Shown here: positions 6,601-13,157 of the stretch, one piece after another
Position numbering within the stretch: the stretch's first letter is position 1
How the letters are laid out: each line of letters opens with the position of its first letter
DNA from: CAUTVF01 sp963541805
GTDB taxonomy: Bacteria; Pseudomonadota; Alphaproteobacteria; Rs-D84; CASDRH01
Length of the DNA: 15,381 nucleotides
Assembly (NCBI GenBank): GCA_963541805.1
Contig: CAUTVF010000020.1
Location: 1 to 15,381 of the forward strand
Direction of reading: 5' to 3'
Notes under the pieces: generated by a model
The model's database searches: none
Told to the model about the DNA's origin: nothing
The model's input: the letters and a program-made list of their open reading frames with translations, nothing else
Position numbers and translations under genes: made by a program

Positions 6601-6619
6601 TTCTTTATCCTAAAATTTT

Positions 6620-7204
6620 TTATTTAAATGTCAATTTCATATCGTGCTTAATAAAAAGTTCAAATTTTTCACCATATTTTGGATTTCTTGGATATATTTT
6701 ATCGTCCGTCATTCCGCCATCAATTTCAACGTTATTTTTGAAAAAATCATAAAAAATATCTTTAATCGCCATTCTAACTAAAGACGTAACAATATCAAAT
6801 CTCAAAAAATCAGAGTTTTCAGTAATATTTTCGAGAGCGGTCGCATAAATTTTAATTGATCCGCCTATTCCTAAAGAAAGATCATTAATTTTTATTGAAT
6901 TAATTTTTCTATCTTTTTGGATTAATTTTAAAAGCAATTGTTTAAATTGTTTTTCCGGAATTCCAATATTATTTCCATTAAGAACGTCATCAACAATTGC
7001 GCGTTCAACATAAATTGTTCTTTTTTTCATTTTTTTATCAATAGAATCCATAAAATTGAAAAAATCCGATTTTGAACCATTTTTAAAATCAAAATCTAAA
7101 TCGTTTTCAAAAATATTATTTTGATTAATCATCGATAAATAACTCGGTTGAATATCGATATTAAATTCCTTTTTGGCCGCTTTAATAAAATCAACTATTT
7201 TCAT
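6620..7204 (-). CDS. Paralogous phage protein C, unknown function
   Basis: A 194-aa protein sharing the word FDFKNGSKSDF with protein A (4594-5205). Around it are the same landmarks: NIDIQPSYLSMI, then KKMKKRT, LIQKDRKINSIKINDL, a strand SIKIYA, IKDIFYDFF and a C-terminal strand ending KLTFK. The repeated DSNFK words of A and B are altered here to DKKMK and DRKIN, so C is the more diverged of the three clear members. It has no membrane segment. The ribosome site AAAGG overlaps the stop of the preceding membrane-protein gene. Gene order C, D, co-chaperonin, B, A shows that duplication was followed by insertion or rearrangement around the co-chaperonin gene. Function unknown. Confidence 0.7.
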   Translation of the reverse strand: MKIVDFIKAAKKEFNIDIQPSYLSMINQNNIFENDLDFDFKNGSKSDFFNFMDSIDKKMKKRTIYVERAIVDDVLNGNNIGIPEKQFKQLLLKLIQKDRKINSIKINDLSLGIGGSIKIYATALENITENSDFLRFDIVTSLVRMAIKDIFYDFFKNNVEIDGGMTDDKIYPRNPKYGEKFELFIKHDMKLTFK

Positions 7205-7213
7205 TTTTTACCT

Positions 7214-7459
7214 TTAATGTTTTGGTCTACTTTTTACTACATCAGCAAATTCATCGGAACCCAAATACCAAAATGGCTTTGATCCGTCGGAATATTGCAT
7301 TTTTGCAAAATCATCGGGGTGCGTTGCCAAATGAGCAAATACTCTTAAAATATTCATCATATTGGAACGATCCCACTGATCACATTTCCTCGCTCTTAAA
7401 AATATTACAATCGGACATAAAATAAAGCCAATTATAATACCCAAAATAAATGCTATCAT
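7214..7459 (-). CDS. Small single-pass membrane protein, unknown function
   Basis: An 81-aa protein. Residues 1-20 (MIAFILGIIIGFILCPIVIF) form one strongly hydrophobic segment followed by the basic pair LRARK, which predicts an N-terminal anchor with the remaining 60 residues in the cytoplasm by the positive-inside rule. The soluble part (DRSNMMNILRVFAHLATHPD, then FWYLGSDEFADVV) is not recognised. Inner-membrane proteins of this size in large phages often act in lysis control or superinfection exclusion, but nothing here decides that. A ribosome site AAAGGA precedes the ATG by about 12 bases, and a TGGTATAAT sequence lies just upstream. Confidence 0.65.
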   Translation of the reverse strand: MIAFILGIIIGFILCPIVIFLRARKCDQWDRSNMMNILRVFAHLATHPDDFAKMQYSDGSKPFWYLGSDEFADVVKSRPKH

Positions 7460-7476
7460 TTGCTTTTATTTCCTTT

Positions 7477-7485
7477 ATTATACCA
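7477..7485 (-). promoter_or_regulatory. Candidate extended -10 promoter element (TGGTATAAT)
   Basis: The minus strand reads TGGTATAAT, a full match to the extended -10 consensus TGnTATAAT, 18 bases before the start of the small membrane protein gene. Such promoters can work without a -35 box, and none is visible. A start 6-7 bases downstream would place the ribosome site almost at the mRNA end, which argues for caution. Confidence 0.35.
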
Positions 7486-7501
7486 TTTTTATTCTTAAAA
7501 A

Positions 7502-8350
7502 TTAATTAAAATCAATGTTAAAATATATTCGATTTTCTTTGTTTTTTAATTCATTTAAAATAAAATCAAAATCTTTTGACATTTCATAATTTTCAAAATA
7601 TTTATGAATTGCTGAATCAAAGATTTCTTTTAGCTCAGAGGCTTCAAAATCGAAATCCCCAGTTAAACATCCTAAGCTCGCTGATTCAACTTTTGAAATT
7701 CCGCCATAAATCTCGAAAATTAGTCCACGACTCATTATTCGATCATTTATGTATTCTCCAATTTTAGCAACTTTCGTCTGAAAATCTAAAATATCATTAT
7801 TTTCAATTTTACCAGTTTTTATTTCAAATACATATTCACTTCTAATTTTATTTAGATCTTCAATATATTGAATATCATTGTCAAACTCAGTCATATCAGA
7901 AATTTTGAAATCATATTTTGCAAGATCGGCAAATGTATATTTTCCGACTTTTCCAGCATTTAGCAATTTTGCAATTGGAATCAATAGTGGAATAAAATCA
8001 ACAGTTTGTAAAAATACAATTGATTTGCTCGGCCTACTAATATCTTTATTTTCAAATCCCCAATAATCAACTGAGCTCAAATACATTGATTCTGGGCGAG
8101 CCTTGTTAATTTTTGTTAAATCCTCTAAATCAGAATTCTCGATATTGAATCTTATTTTAACTTTACCATTATTGATCATATATCCAATTCCGGAAGCACC
8201 GGGTTTTTTGAAATTTAAATCGGAATCAAAATCAAAATATCCGTCAAAATAAACTGCGAGTTGCTTGCTAATCGATTTAATGCGAGATTCAAAATCCAAA
8301 TCAGAAAAAACTGATTCATTTAATTTTTTATAAAAGTCTGCAAATTTCAT
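7502..8350 (-). CDS. Unknown 282-aa protein
   Basis: A 282-aa protein without recognised domains. It opens with an amphipathic helix (FADFYKKLNESVF) and then a charged segment with the Asp/Phe-rich word YFDGYFDFDSDLNFKK (from residue 34). Next is a beta-hairpin-like region (GYMINNGKVKIRFNI). Near residues 116-130 there is a moderately hydrophobic stretch (VDFIPLLIPIAKLLNAG), probably a buried helix rather than a membrane span. The rest alternates helices and strands, with a GDFDFEASELKEIFDSAIH segment late in the chain. It follows the clamp-loader gene by 28 bases, where T4 has the gp62 small clamp-loader subunit, but it is about 95 residues longer than gp62 and shows no similarity I can see. 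It has only a poor ribosome site. Function unknown. Confidence 0.6.
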   Translation of the reverse strand: MKFADFYKKLNESVFSDLDFESRIKSISKQLAVYFDGYFDFDSDLNFKKPGASGIGYMINNGKVKIRFNIENSDLEDLTKINKARPESMYLSSVDYWGFENKDISRPSKSIVFLQTVDFIPLLIPIAKLLNAGKVGKYTFADLAKYDFKISDMTEFDNDIQYIEDLNKIRSEYVFEIKTGKIENNDILDFQTKVAKIGEYINDRIMSRGLIFEIYGGISKVESASLGCLTGDFDFEASELKEIFDSAIHKYFENYEMSKDFDFILNELKNKENRIYFNIDFN

Positions 8351-8378
8351 TTAAATCACTTTTAATTTATTTATTATT

Positions 8379-9299
8379 TTATGATATCAACGGAGCCAAT
8401 TCCATAATGCAGGCAGCCAAGTTAAGGTTCTTGTCTCTTACTCGAATATCCAAATCTTGGTATTTTGCTAATATCATTATTATTTGAGATTTTTTGGAAT
8501 AAACTGAATCTAAAATATGTTTAAATGCAAAACTATAAAAGCCGCTTGCATTATTAAGACTATATATAAATTTAATAATTCCTTCAAAATCTTTCTTTTT
8601 GATAAAATCAAATAACCTTGAAAAATCAGAATCATTTGATACGGAATCGACATTTAGTTTGTTATCGTATGAGTATTTTTGAAGAGTCATTATCATTCCG
8701 CGAATGCTTGGATACTGATTTTTAATAACTTTTATTAAATCCGATTTTTCAAATTTTATTGATTCATTATTTAAAATATATTCAAGTCGTTCATAAATTT
8801 GCGGAATCAATTCATTTGGATTTGAAAATGCACTATCAAAATCATAAACTTCAAATCTATTTAATATCGGCTCAATTATCTTACTTGCATAATTGCAAGT
8901 TAATATGAATCTACAATTAGAACTAAATTCTTCAATAAATCCCCTCAGAGCAGATTGGGAGTCTTGAGAATAATTATCACATTCATCAAGCACAACAATT
9001 TTTGTTGATCCATCGTAACTTTGTGTTGATGCAAATTGATAAATTTTTCCGCGAAGCGTGTCAATTCCGCGCTCTAAGCTTGCGTTTAAAAACAATGCCT
9101 CGCATTTAGATTCTTTTATAATTGCATTCGCTACTGAAGTTTTTCCAGTTCCCGGAGTTGTCGAAGCAAGTAATATATTACAAGGTTCTTTTACAAATGA
9201 TTTTAATTTTTGTTTGATTTTTGATGGCAAAATTAAGTCATCAACACATTGCGGTCTATATTTTTCAACCCAAATAAATTCTTTATCATTTATAATCAT
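8379..9299 (-). CDS. Sliding-clamp loader ATPase, large subunit (T4 gp44-like)
   Basis: A 306-aa AAA+ ATPase of the clamp-loader type. The N-terminus VEKYRPQCVDDLILP (residues 11-25) corresponds to the 'EQKYRP...LP' opening of T4 gp44. Walker A is TPGTGKTS (48-55), Walker B VVLDECD (102-108, where gp44 has DEFD), and sensor 1 sits at FILTCNY (N136). The arginine-finger position reads EPILNRFE (R148), where gp44 and most clamp loaders have SRC, so the arginine is kept but the flanking Ser and Cys are not. The length fits gp44 (319 aa). In T4, gp44 with gp62 opens and loads the gp45 clamp for polymerase gp43 and for late transcription. Here no gp62 or gp45 gene is adjacent. The ATG overlaps the stop of the preceding gene as ATGA, implying translational coupling to that unknown protein. 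Confidence 0.92.
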   Translation of the reverse strand: MIINDKEFIWVEKYRPQCVDDLILPSKIKQKLKSFVKEPCNILLASTTPGTGKTSVANAIIKESKCEALFLNASLERGIDTLRGKIYQFASTQSYDGSTKIVVLDECDNYSQDSQSALRGFIEEFSSNCRFILTCNYASKIIEPILNRFEVYDFDSAFSNPNELIPQIYERLEYILNNESIKFEKSDLIKVIKNQYPSIRGMIMTLQKYSYDNKLNVDSVSNDSDFSRLFDFIKKKDFEGIIKFIYSLNNASGFYSFAFKHILDSVYSKKSQIIMILAKYQDLDIRVRDKNLNLAACIMELAPLIS

Positions 9300-9883
9300 T
9301 TTAACTTCTTTATATTGTCAAAATCCAAAATACTTTTACATCCAAAAGTTTTTTCAAAATCAGTAATATATTCCGATACATCAAAAGGTTCAATATCATC
9401 ATCGAATACAATCTTAACATTTTTAGCATTTAAATATTTTTTAAATTCAATTCCAAAATTGCGAATTGTGAATTCTTTGAACTTTTCATAACAATATTGA
9501 ATTTCTGGCATTTCCAAATATTGGTGTGATTTGATTTTAAAATCTTTAAAAATAGAAACGATAATTGATTTTAAAGAATCATTGCTTGCCGAAATATGAT
9601 AAATTCCATTAACTTCTAATGCGACGCCGACTTCAAAAGAAATTTGAAATCTCGCACCATTTTTTTCGAGTCTTGGAATTTCATTATGAATAATATGAAA
9701 AGGGCATTTTGTGTTTAAAAATATTACATAACAATCCGGTTTTAGAAGTTTGCTAATATCAACTGATAAATCAGAAACTAAAAATATATCAGTTTCATTG
9801 CAAGGACTTACAATATTGTAATTATTTTTGATTGATTCTGGAGCATCACCAATTATCGATATTTTATAATTTTTAAGTCTCAT
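9296..9883 (-). CDS. Unknown 195-aa protein coupled to the clamp loader
   Basis: A 195-aa protein of no recognised family. The first 120 residues alternate short hydrophobic strands with helices (YKISIIGDAP, ETDIFLVSDLS, LLKPDCYVIFLNTKC, EVNGIYHISAS), suggesting an alpha/beta, Rossmann-like fold, but no glycine-rich nucleotide motif is present. The C-terminal part is helical and acidic (DDDIEPFDVSEYI). Its stop codon overlaps the clamp-loader ATG by four bases (ATGA), so the two are made together and may be partners. It is near the size of the gp62 small subunit (187 aa), but the predicted fold and sequence do not resemble gp62. A ribosome site TTAGGA precedes the ATG, and a large hairpin ends 19 bases upstream of it. 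Confidence 0.6.
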   Translation of the reverse strand: MRLKNYKISIIGDAPESIKNNYNIVSPCNETDIFLVSDLSVDISKLLKPDCYVIFLNTKCPFHIIHNEIPRLEKNGARFQISFEVGVALEVNGIYHISASNDSLKSIIVSIFKDFKIKSHQYLEMPEIQYCYEKFKEFTIRNFGIEFKKYLNAKNVKIVFDDDIEPFDVSEYITDFEKTFGCKSILDFDNIKKLK

Positions 9884-9901
9884 TGAAAAATCCTAAATTT
9901 T

Positions 9902-9984
9902 AAAATATTTAATTATGAAAATCCCGCAAATTTAGGAGAAAGGAGTTATATTTGATTTTCGGGATTTCCATAATTAAGTATTTT
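9902..9984. repeat. 25-bp-stem hairpin with purine-rich loop (terminator or leader hairpin)
   Basis: Arms 9902-9926 and 9960-9984 pair over 25 bp with one A/C mismatch and one G/T pair; the roles of these two swap between strands, so RNA from either strand folds equally well. The GC-rich top (GATTTTCGGG/CCCG side) is next to a 33-base loop. On the minus (transcribed) strand the loop reads CTCCTTTCTCCT; on the plus strand this is AGGAGAAAGGAG (9934-9945). The plus strand also has TTTTTTT at 9981-9987. The hairpin lies after the acetyltransferase gene and just before the gene coupled to the clamp loader, so it may terminate the upstream transcript or cap or regulate the downstream leader. Confidence 0.7.
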
Positions 9985-10035
9985 TTTGCAAATGTAAATT
10001 TTATTTTATATATTATAATATATAAATGTTTAAAA

Positions 10036-10482
10036 TTAAACGTGTTTACACTTCATATTTTCAAAGCCATAATACATTGTTGCACAAAGTTCATATCGCA
10101 TTGTTCTCGGATTCTGAACAGCAACTGAACCATATTCAATAAATCCTTCTCTTTTATAGAGTTTTTTTGCTTTATTATTTTTTGCAACAGCAAGTGTTAA
10201 ATTTTTGTGAGTTTCTTTAAGATATCTTAAAACGCTCGTTCCAAGACCCTTGCCCCTGAATTCTTTCTTAATAATAATACTATAAATTCTTGTAAATGTT
10301 TTAACGGGAGAGATGTTGATGTATCCGGCAATTTCACCATCTAAGACTATTCTTAGATATTTTCCATTTTTAATATAATAACGAATGCATTCTTTTGAAA
10401 CATCAACATATGGGAATTCATATGTCTCGAGATCAAAAATTATATTCAAATCCGAAGAATCGCAATGTTCCAAACTTAGCAT
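10036..10482 (-). CDS. GNAT-family N-acetyltransferase
   Basis: A 148-aa protein with the GNAT fold. Motif A is at residues 70-90: IIKKEFRGKGLGTSVLRYLK, containing R-G-K-G-L-G (76-81), the Q/RxxGxG/A loop that binds the pyrophosphate of acetyl-CoA. Motif B follows as NKAKKLYKREGFIEYG (about 103-118). The length is typical. The acceptor (a protein, small molecule or modified base) cannot be told from sequence. It follows a glycosyltransferase-like gene and lies in the same stretch as the transglycosylase candidate, so a part in DNA modification is possible but unproven. It has the strongest ribosome site of the window (GGGAGAGGTGAT before the ATG) and a TATAAT element upstream, suggesting its own promoter and high expression. 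Confidence 0.82.
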   Translation of the reverse strand: MLSLEHCDSSDLNIIFDLETYEFPYVDVSKECIRYYIKNGKYLRIVLDGEIAGYINISPVKTFTRIYSIIIKKEFRGKGLGTSVLRYLKETHKNLTLAVAKNNKAKKLYKREGFIEYGSVAVQNPRTMRYELCATMYYGFENMKCKHV

Positions 10483-10512
10483 TTTATCACCTCTCCCTCT
10501 TAAATTGATAAT

Positions 10513-10518
10513 ATTATA
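10513..10518 (-). promoter_or_regulatory. Candidate -10 element upstream of the acetyltransferase gene
   Basis: The minus strand reads TATAAT within ATTATATAATATTATC, 31 bases before the ATG, leaving a leader of about 23 bases with a strong ribosome site. It falls in the 63-base gap after the glycosyltransferase gene. No -35 hexamer is evident. Confidence 0.35.
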
Positions 10519-10545
10519 TAATTTTTAAGCTGAATTTTCCCGTAA

Positions 10546-11226
10546 TTATCGAGAAAGCGGGATATGAGAATGAAAAAAGTATGGAATAAAATCAGTTTCT
10601 TGAAATCCAGTTCCAATTTCGTAATTTGATATCGTTGATATAGATCCTTTAGATATTAAGAAATCAGCAACAAATTCCTCATAATCATACGGATCATCAT
10701 TTTTGAGTAATTTTATTACTTTTGGATAAGCTTCAAAATAATCAGTATAAAAAGTCGATTGCGGAGTTGTCAGGATAAAATCAGTTTCGGCAAGAAATTT
10801 TCCAAATTTTGGATTTCTTTGGCATTTGAAGTCCTTAATATTATAAATTCCAAGTAACGTATTAAACTCAAATTCAAATATAGGAAGCGGCCTAACGAGC
10901 ATCATATCTAAATCAATATGAAGTAAATTTTTATTAAGTTTTGAAAATAAAATTCCGGATTCATATATGCTTGTAAATCCATATAAATCCTTAAAATTGT
11001 TTTCAAATTGTTTTACAATTACTTTGGCATCCACATTTATCATAATATCAGAATGCACGTAAATTTCAGCATTTGGATACCAATACCGAATAGAAGCAAT
11101 ACATCGCTTAAGTTCGGCAAAATAATCATATTTCTGAGGAATACGATTTGACCTGATATTATGATTTTTTGGATTTGACTGATATGTTAGTGTAAATGCT
11201 AAATCATTTGGATTTATTAAATTCAT
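10546..11226 (-). CDS. Putative GT-A-type glycosyltransferase
   Basis: A 226-aa protein with features of nucleotide-sugar-dependent (GT-A) transferases. It has an N-terminal strand FTLTYQS, a helix with RCIASIRYWYP (41-51), a second strand EIYVHSD, and most tellingly LLHIDLDMMLVRPL (101-114), the DxD metal/nucleotide-sugar motif (D105, D107) in the context 'hhDhDhhhhrPl' common in such enzymes. A late FHSHIP segment could supply the C-terminal His/Asp contacts. The sugar and the acceptor are unknown. T4-like phages use glycosyltransferases on modified DNA bases; others modify host surface sugars or virion proteins. Its place immediately after the HAD-fold gene (1-base TAATG overlap) and near the transglycosylase candidate makes DNA hypermodification a fair hypothesis. 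It has no separate ribosome site, so it depends on coupling. Confidence 0.62.
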   Translation of the reverse strand: MNLINPNDLAFTLTYQSNPKNHNIRSNRIPQKYDYFAELKRCIASIRYWYPNAEIYVHSDIMINVDAKVIVKQFENNFKDLYGFTSIYESGILFSKLNKNLLHIDLDMMLVRPLPIFEFEFNTLLGIYNIKDFKCQRNPKFGKFLAETDFILTTPQSTFYTDYFEAYPKVIKLLKNDDPYDYEEFVADFLISKGSISTISNYEIGTGFQETDFIPYFFHSHIPLSR

Positions 11227-11825
11227 TATGCTAATAATTCTGGTAATGATTCATCAATTATTTTTTGAAATTCTGAGTCCAAATATTTAGACATTAAAAT
11301 TTCGTTAATTACCGGATTTACAGTTATTATCTTTTGTGATTTTACAATTGTGGAATTAACATTTAAAATTCCAATTGCATTTTTAATATCTTGAGATTGA
11401 ATTCCGTTTTCAAAATCAATTTGAATAAATCGAAATCTTTCATAACTTGGTAATGCGTTCAAATCACCAGCTCGAATTTCATCATCAAAAATAACAAATG
11501 ATTTTATTTTATTTTTAACAACATAATCATTAATTGCTTTGATTCGATTTTTATTATAACCAACAAAATCAATAACGGATTTTACATATTTAAAATCATT
11601 ATTTTTTAATTCATTTTTTGCGGATTCTAAATCCCAGGCAGATATCAAAACAATTTTAGCATTTGTCATTTTGACCAAATACTCGAGTCTCTTAACTAAA
11701 AAATATTCCATTCTACAAATTGAATCAGCAAATCGAGAATTATGTTCAATAGACAATGTTGAATAACTATTTGATCTTATATTTAAAACACCGTCAATAT
11801 CTAAAAATATAATTGGATTTTTCAT
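11226..11825 (-). CDS. HAD-fold protein (putative phosphatase)
   Basis: A 199-aa protein with haloacid dehalogenase motifs. Motif I is FLDIDGVLN (residues 7-15; nucleophile D9, acid/base D11). Motif II is KIVLISAWD (57-65; S62), the position where related phage and bacterial HAD proteins have a 'SSSWR' word. The acidic motif is FVIFDDE (110-116; D114, D115), with a candidate motif III lysine at K92 or nearby. The C-terminal 60 residues are not part of the core. The IDGVLN/SAW pattern recalls the HAD domains found in nucleic-acid repair proteins, so a nucleotide or nucleic-acid 3'-phosphatase is possible, but the substrate is unknown. The ribosome site AAGGA is well placed, and the stop overlaps the next ATG by one base. 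Confidence 0.72.
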   Translation of the reverse strand: MKNPIIFLDIDGVLNIRSNSYSTLSIEHNSRFADSICRMEYFLVKRLEYLVKMTNAKIVLISAWDLESAKNELKNNDFKYVKSVIDFVGYNKNRIKAINDYVVKNKIKSFVIFDDEIRAGDLNALPSYERFRFIQIDFENGIQSQDIKNAIGILNVNSTIVKSQKIITVNPVINEILMSKYLDSEFQKIIDESLPELLA

Positions 11826-11843
11826 TTGAATTCCTTTTATAAA

Positions 11844-11849
11844 ATTATA
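11844..11849 (-). promoter_or_regulatory. Candidate -10 element upstream of the HAD-fold gene
   Basis: The minus strand reads TATAAT (in AAATATTATAATTTTATAAAAGGA), 19 bases before the ATG and within the 36-base gap after the transglycosylase-like gene. A start here would give a very short leader holding the AAGGA ribosome site. Confidence 0.3.
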
Positions 11850-11861
11850 ATATTTAAAAGT

Positions 11862-12695
11862 TTAAGATTTTTGATAAGAATCATAAAGAAAGCATCTCGA
11901 CATCGCTCTGGCGACTGCCCATAATGTAATATGATGCGAAATATCGCGATAATTTACTGCAGTTTCTTTGATGATTTTCCTGTCAGAAGTATTTAAAAAT
12001 TCTGCTTTTGCAAACTCCAAATTAATTGCCATTTGAAAAATACTATAATCAACAGTAGATGGCTGAACTTCTTTAAATGCTTGAATATTTTGGCATCCGA
12101 GTAAATGAACTTTTTTACCACAAAGTCTCGCATAATCCATCATTGCTCGTATTTCATCAGTCTTTGTATTCCACTCTCTTGTTTGGGCAAGACCTCCTAT
12201 CGCAAGTTTTGAATATTCTTTGCTTTCACAAAGAGCTTTCCAATATGCGAATCCTTGGTGCATTTTGAATACGGGCGTTGGATAAAATCCAGTAATTTCT
12301 TTTATTTCGGATCTTAAGAAATTTTTTGGGCTTGTTAAATCAGAATCTTTTAAAAAATAATCATTATCGAGTTCAAAACATTCTTTTACTTTTATTTGAC
12401 TCAAAAGCCTTAAATATTTTGATTTCATTTTTTCACATTTTTTAAAGAATTCTGGATTATCACTTCCCAATTTTGTTTGTTCTTTAAATAATGTAAAACC
12501 GCCTGAATCCAAATATAATCGGTCTTGACCGACAATATCATAAATCAATCTCGCTAAAGTAAAAGGCATATCGACGGTTGATATTAAAATATCATTATCA
12601 AAAGCATTTAAAAGCTTTGGTAAATCTGTTTTATAATCCTTTAATGAATAACAAAAGCCGGCACCAATACCAAATACTAATCTATGATTTGCCAT
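11862..12695 (-). CDS. dpdA: TGT-like DNA guanine transglycosylase candidate (DpdA family)
   Basis: A 277-aa protein with the hallmarks of the tRNA-guanine transglycosylase superfamily. RLYLDSGGFTLF (59-70) contains the DSGG active-site motif (D63). FELDNDY (107-113) follows. LAIGGLAQ (164-170) is the GGL substrate-binding loop. KVHLLGCQN (195-203) then STVDYS (213-218, D216) corresponds to the strand that carries the second catalytic Asp. The CxCxxC...H zinc site of tRNA enzymes is absent, and the chain is shorter than bacterial TGT (about 370 aa), as in the DNA-acting DpdA proteins. Known DpdA enzymes swap guanine in DNA for preQ0-type 7-deazaguanines, shielding phage DNA from restriction. 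The ATG is preceded by TTGGA. A ParB/Srx-fold gene lies 17 bases upstream. Precursor genes (folE, queD, queE, queC types) are not in this window. The DNA rather than tRNA target is inferred. Confidence 0.75.
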   Translation of the reverse strand: MANHRLVFGIGAGFCYSLKDYKTDLPKLLNAFDNDILISTVDMPFTLARLIYDIVGQDRLYLDSGGFTLFKEQTKLGSDNPEFFKKCEKMKSKYLRLLSQIKVKECFELDNDYFLKDSDLTSPKNFLRSEIKEITGFYPTPVFKMHQGFAYWKALCESKEYSKLAIGGLAQTREWNTKTDEIRAMMDYARLCGKKVHLLGCQNIQAFKEVQPSTVDYSIFQMAINLEFAKAEFLNTSDRKIIKETAVNYRDISHHITLWAVARAMSRCFLYDSYQKS

Positions 12696-12712
12696 TTAAA
12701 AAATCCAAAAAA

Positions 12713-13132
12713 TTAATTTCCATAAACTAGCGATTCCAATTTCTTTTTTTGTTCTTTAATATTTAAAATACCAAACTCTGATAATGCATCAGCGTCTAAA
12801 TTCATATTTGAAAGCATTCTTTCGAGTGCTGCCATATTCCATTTTGAATATTCACCTGCTCTGTTGTCTGCAATTACAAATCCATTTTTTTGAGCTTCTG
12901 AAAGTCCCGATACAACTAAAACTTCGACTGAATCATATCCAAGTAGTTTTAGCGCCTTAAATCTCGTATTTCCAGCAAGTATAGTAAAAGATTCATCAAC
13001 TACAATTGGATTTATATATCCAAAATCTTTAATTGATTTTGCGACCATTTTTGCCGACTCATTATTATGTCTTGGATTTGATGAAAATGGCTTTAATTCA
13101 TCAATTTTTAAAGTTTTTAATTCTTTTTTCAT
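12713..13132 (-). CDS. ParB/Srx-fold domain protein
   Basis: A 139-aa protein made almost entirely of one ParB N-terminal (ParB/sulfiredoxin) domain. Its landmarks are IDELKPFSSNPRHNN (10-24), a helix AKSIKDFGYINPIVVDE (31-47), then ILAGNTRFKALKLLG (51-65), where GNTR replaces the GERR/GHRR-type nucleotide loop, and IADNRAGEYSKW (87-98). The version with 'ADN...' is common in phage and mobile-element proteins, often fused to DNA methylases. The helix-turn-helix and dimer domains of chromosomal ParB are missing, so plasmid-type partitioning is unlikely. Domains of this fold can bind or hydrolyse nucleotides and contact DNA. It sits directly before the transglycosylase-like gene. As I recall, bacterial Dpd systems pair DpdA with DpdB, also assigned to the ParB/Srx superfamily, so a partner role is a specific but unproven hypothesis. 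Confidence 0.78.
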   Translation of the reverse strand: MKKELKTLKIDELKPFSSNPRHNNESAKMVAKSIKDFGYINPIVVDESFTILAGNTRFKALKLLGYDSVEVLVVSGLSEAQKNGFVIADNRAGEYSKWNMAALERMLSNMNLDADALSEFGILNIKEQKKKLESLVYGN

Positions 13133-13157
13133 TTTTTGAAAATCTTTCTAAATTAAA

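Noticed and set aside
7502..8350. 282-aa protein as gp62 from its place after the clamp loader
   Set aside because: It is about 95 residues too long and shows no similar pattern; position alone is not enough.
9296..9883. Unknown 195-aa protein as the gp62 clamp-loader small subunit
   Set aside because: Size and coupling fit, but gp62 is largely helical and lies downstream of gp44. This protein looks alpha/beta and shares no visible motif.
9952..10128. Plus-strand frame starting with TTG behind a perfect AGAAAGGAG in the hairpin loop
   Set aside because: It would be the only plus-strand gene, uses a rare start, has its ribosome site between the arms of a 25-bp stem, and runs antisense into the acetyltransferase gene. 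The loop is better noted as a possible RNA element.
12713..13132. Chromosome- or plasmid-type partition system
   Set aside because: There is no ParA gene, no helix-turn-helix domain and no parS-like repeat cluster next to it.
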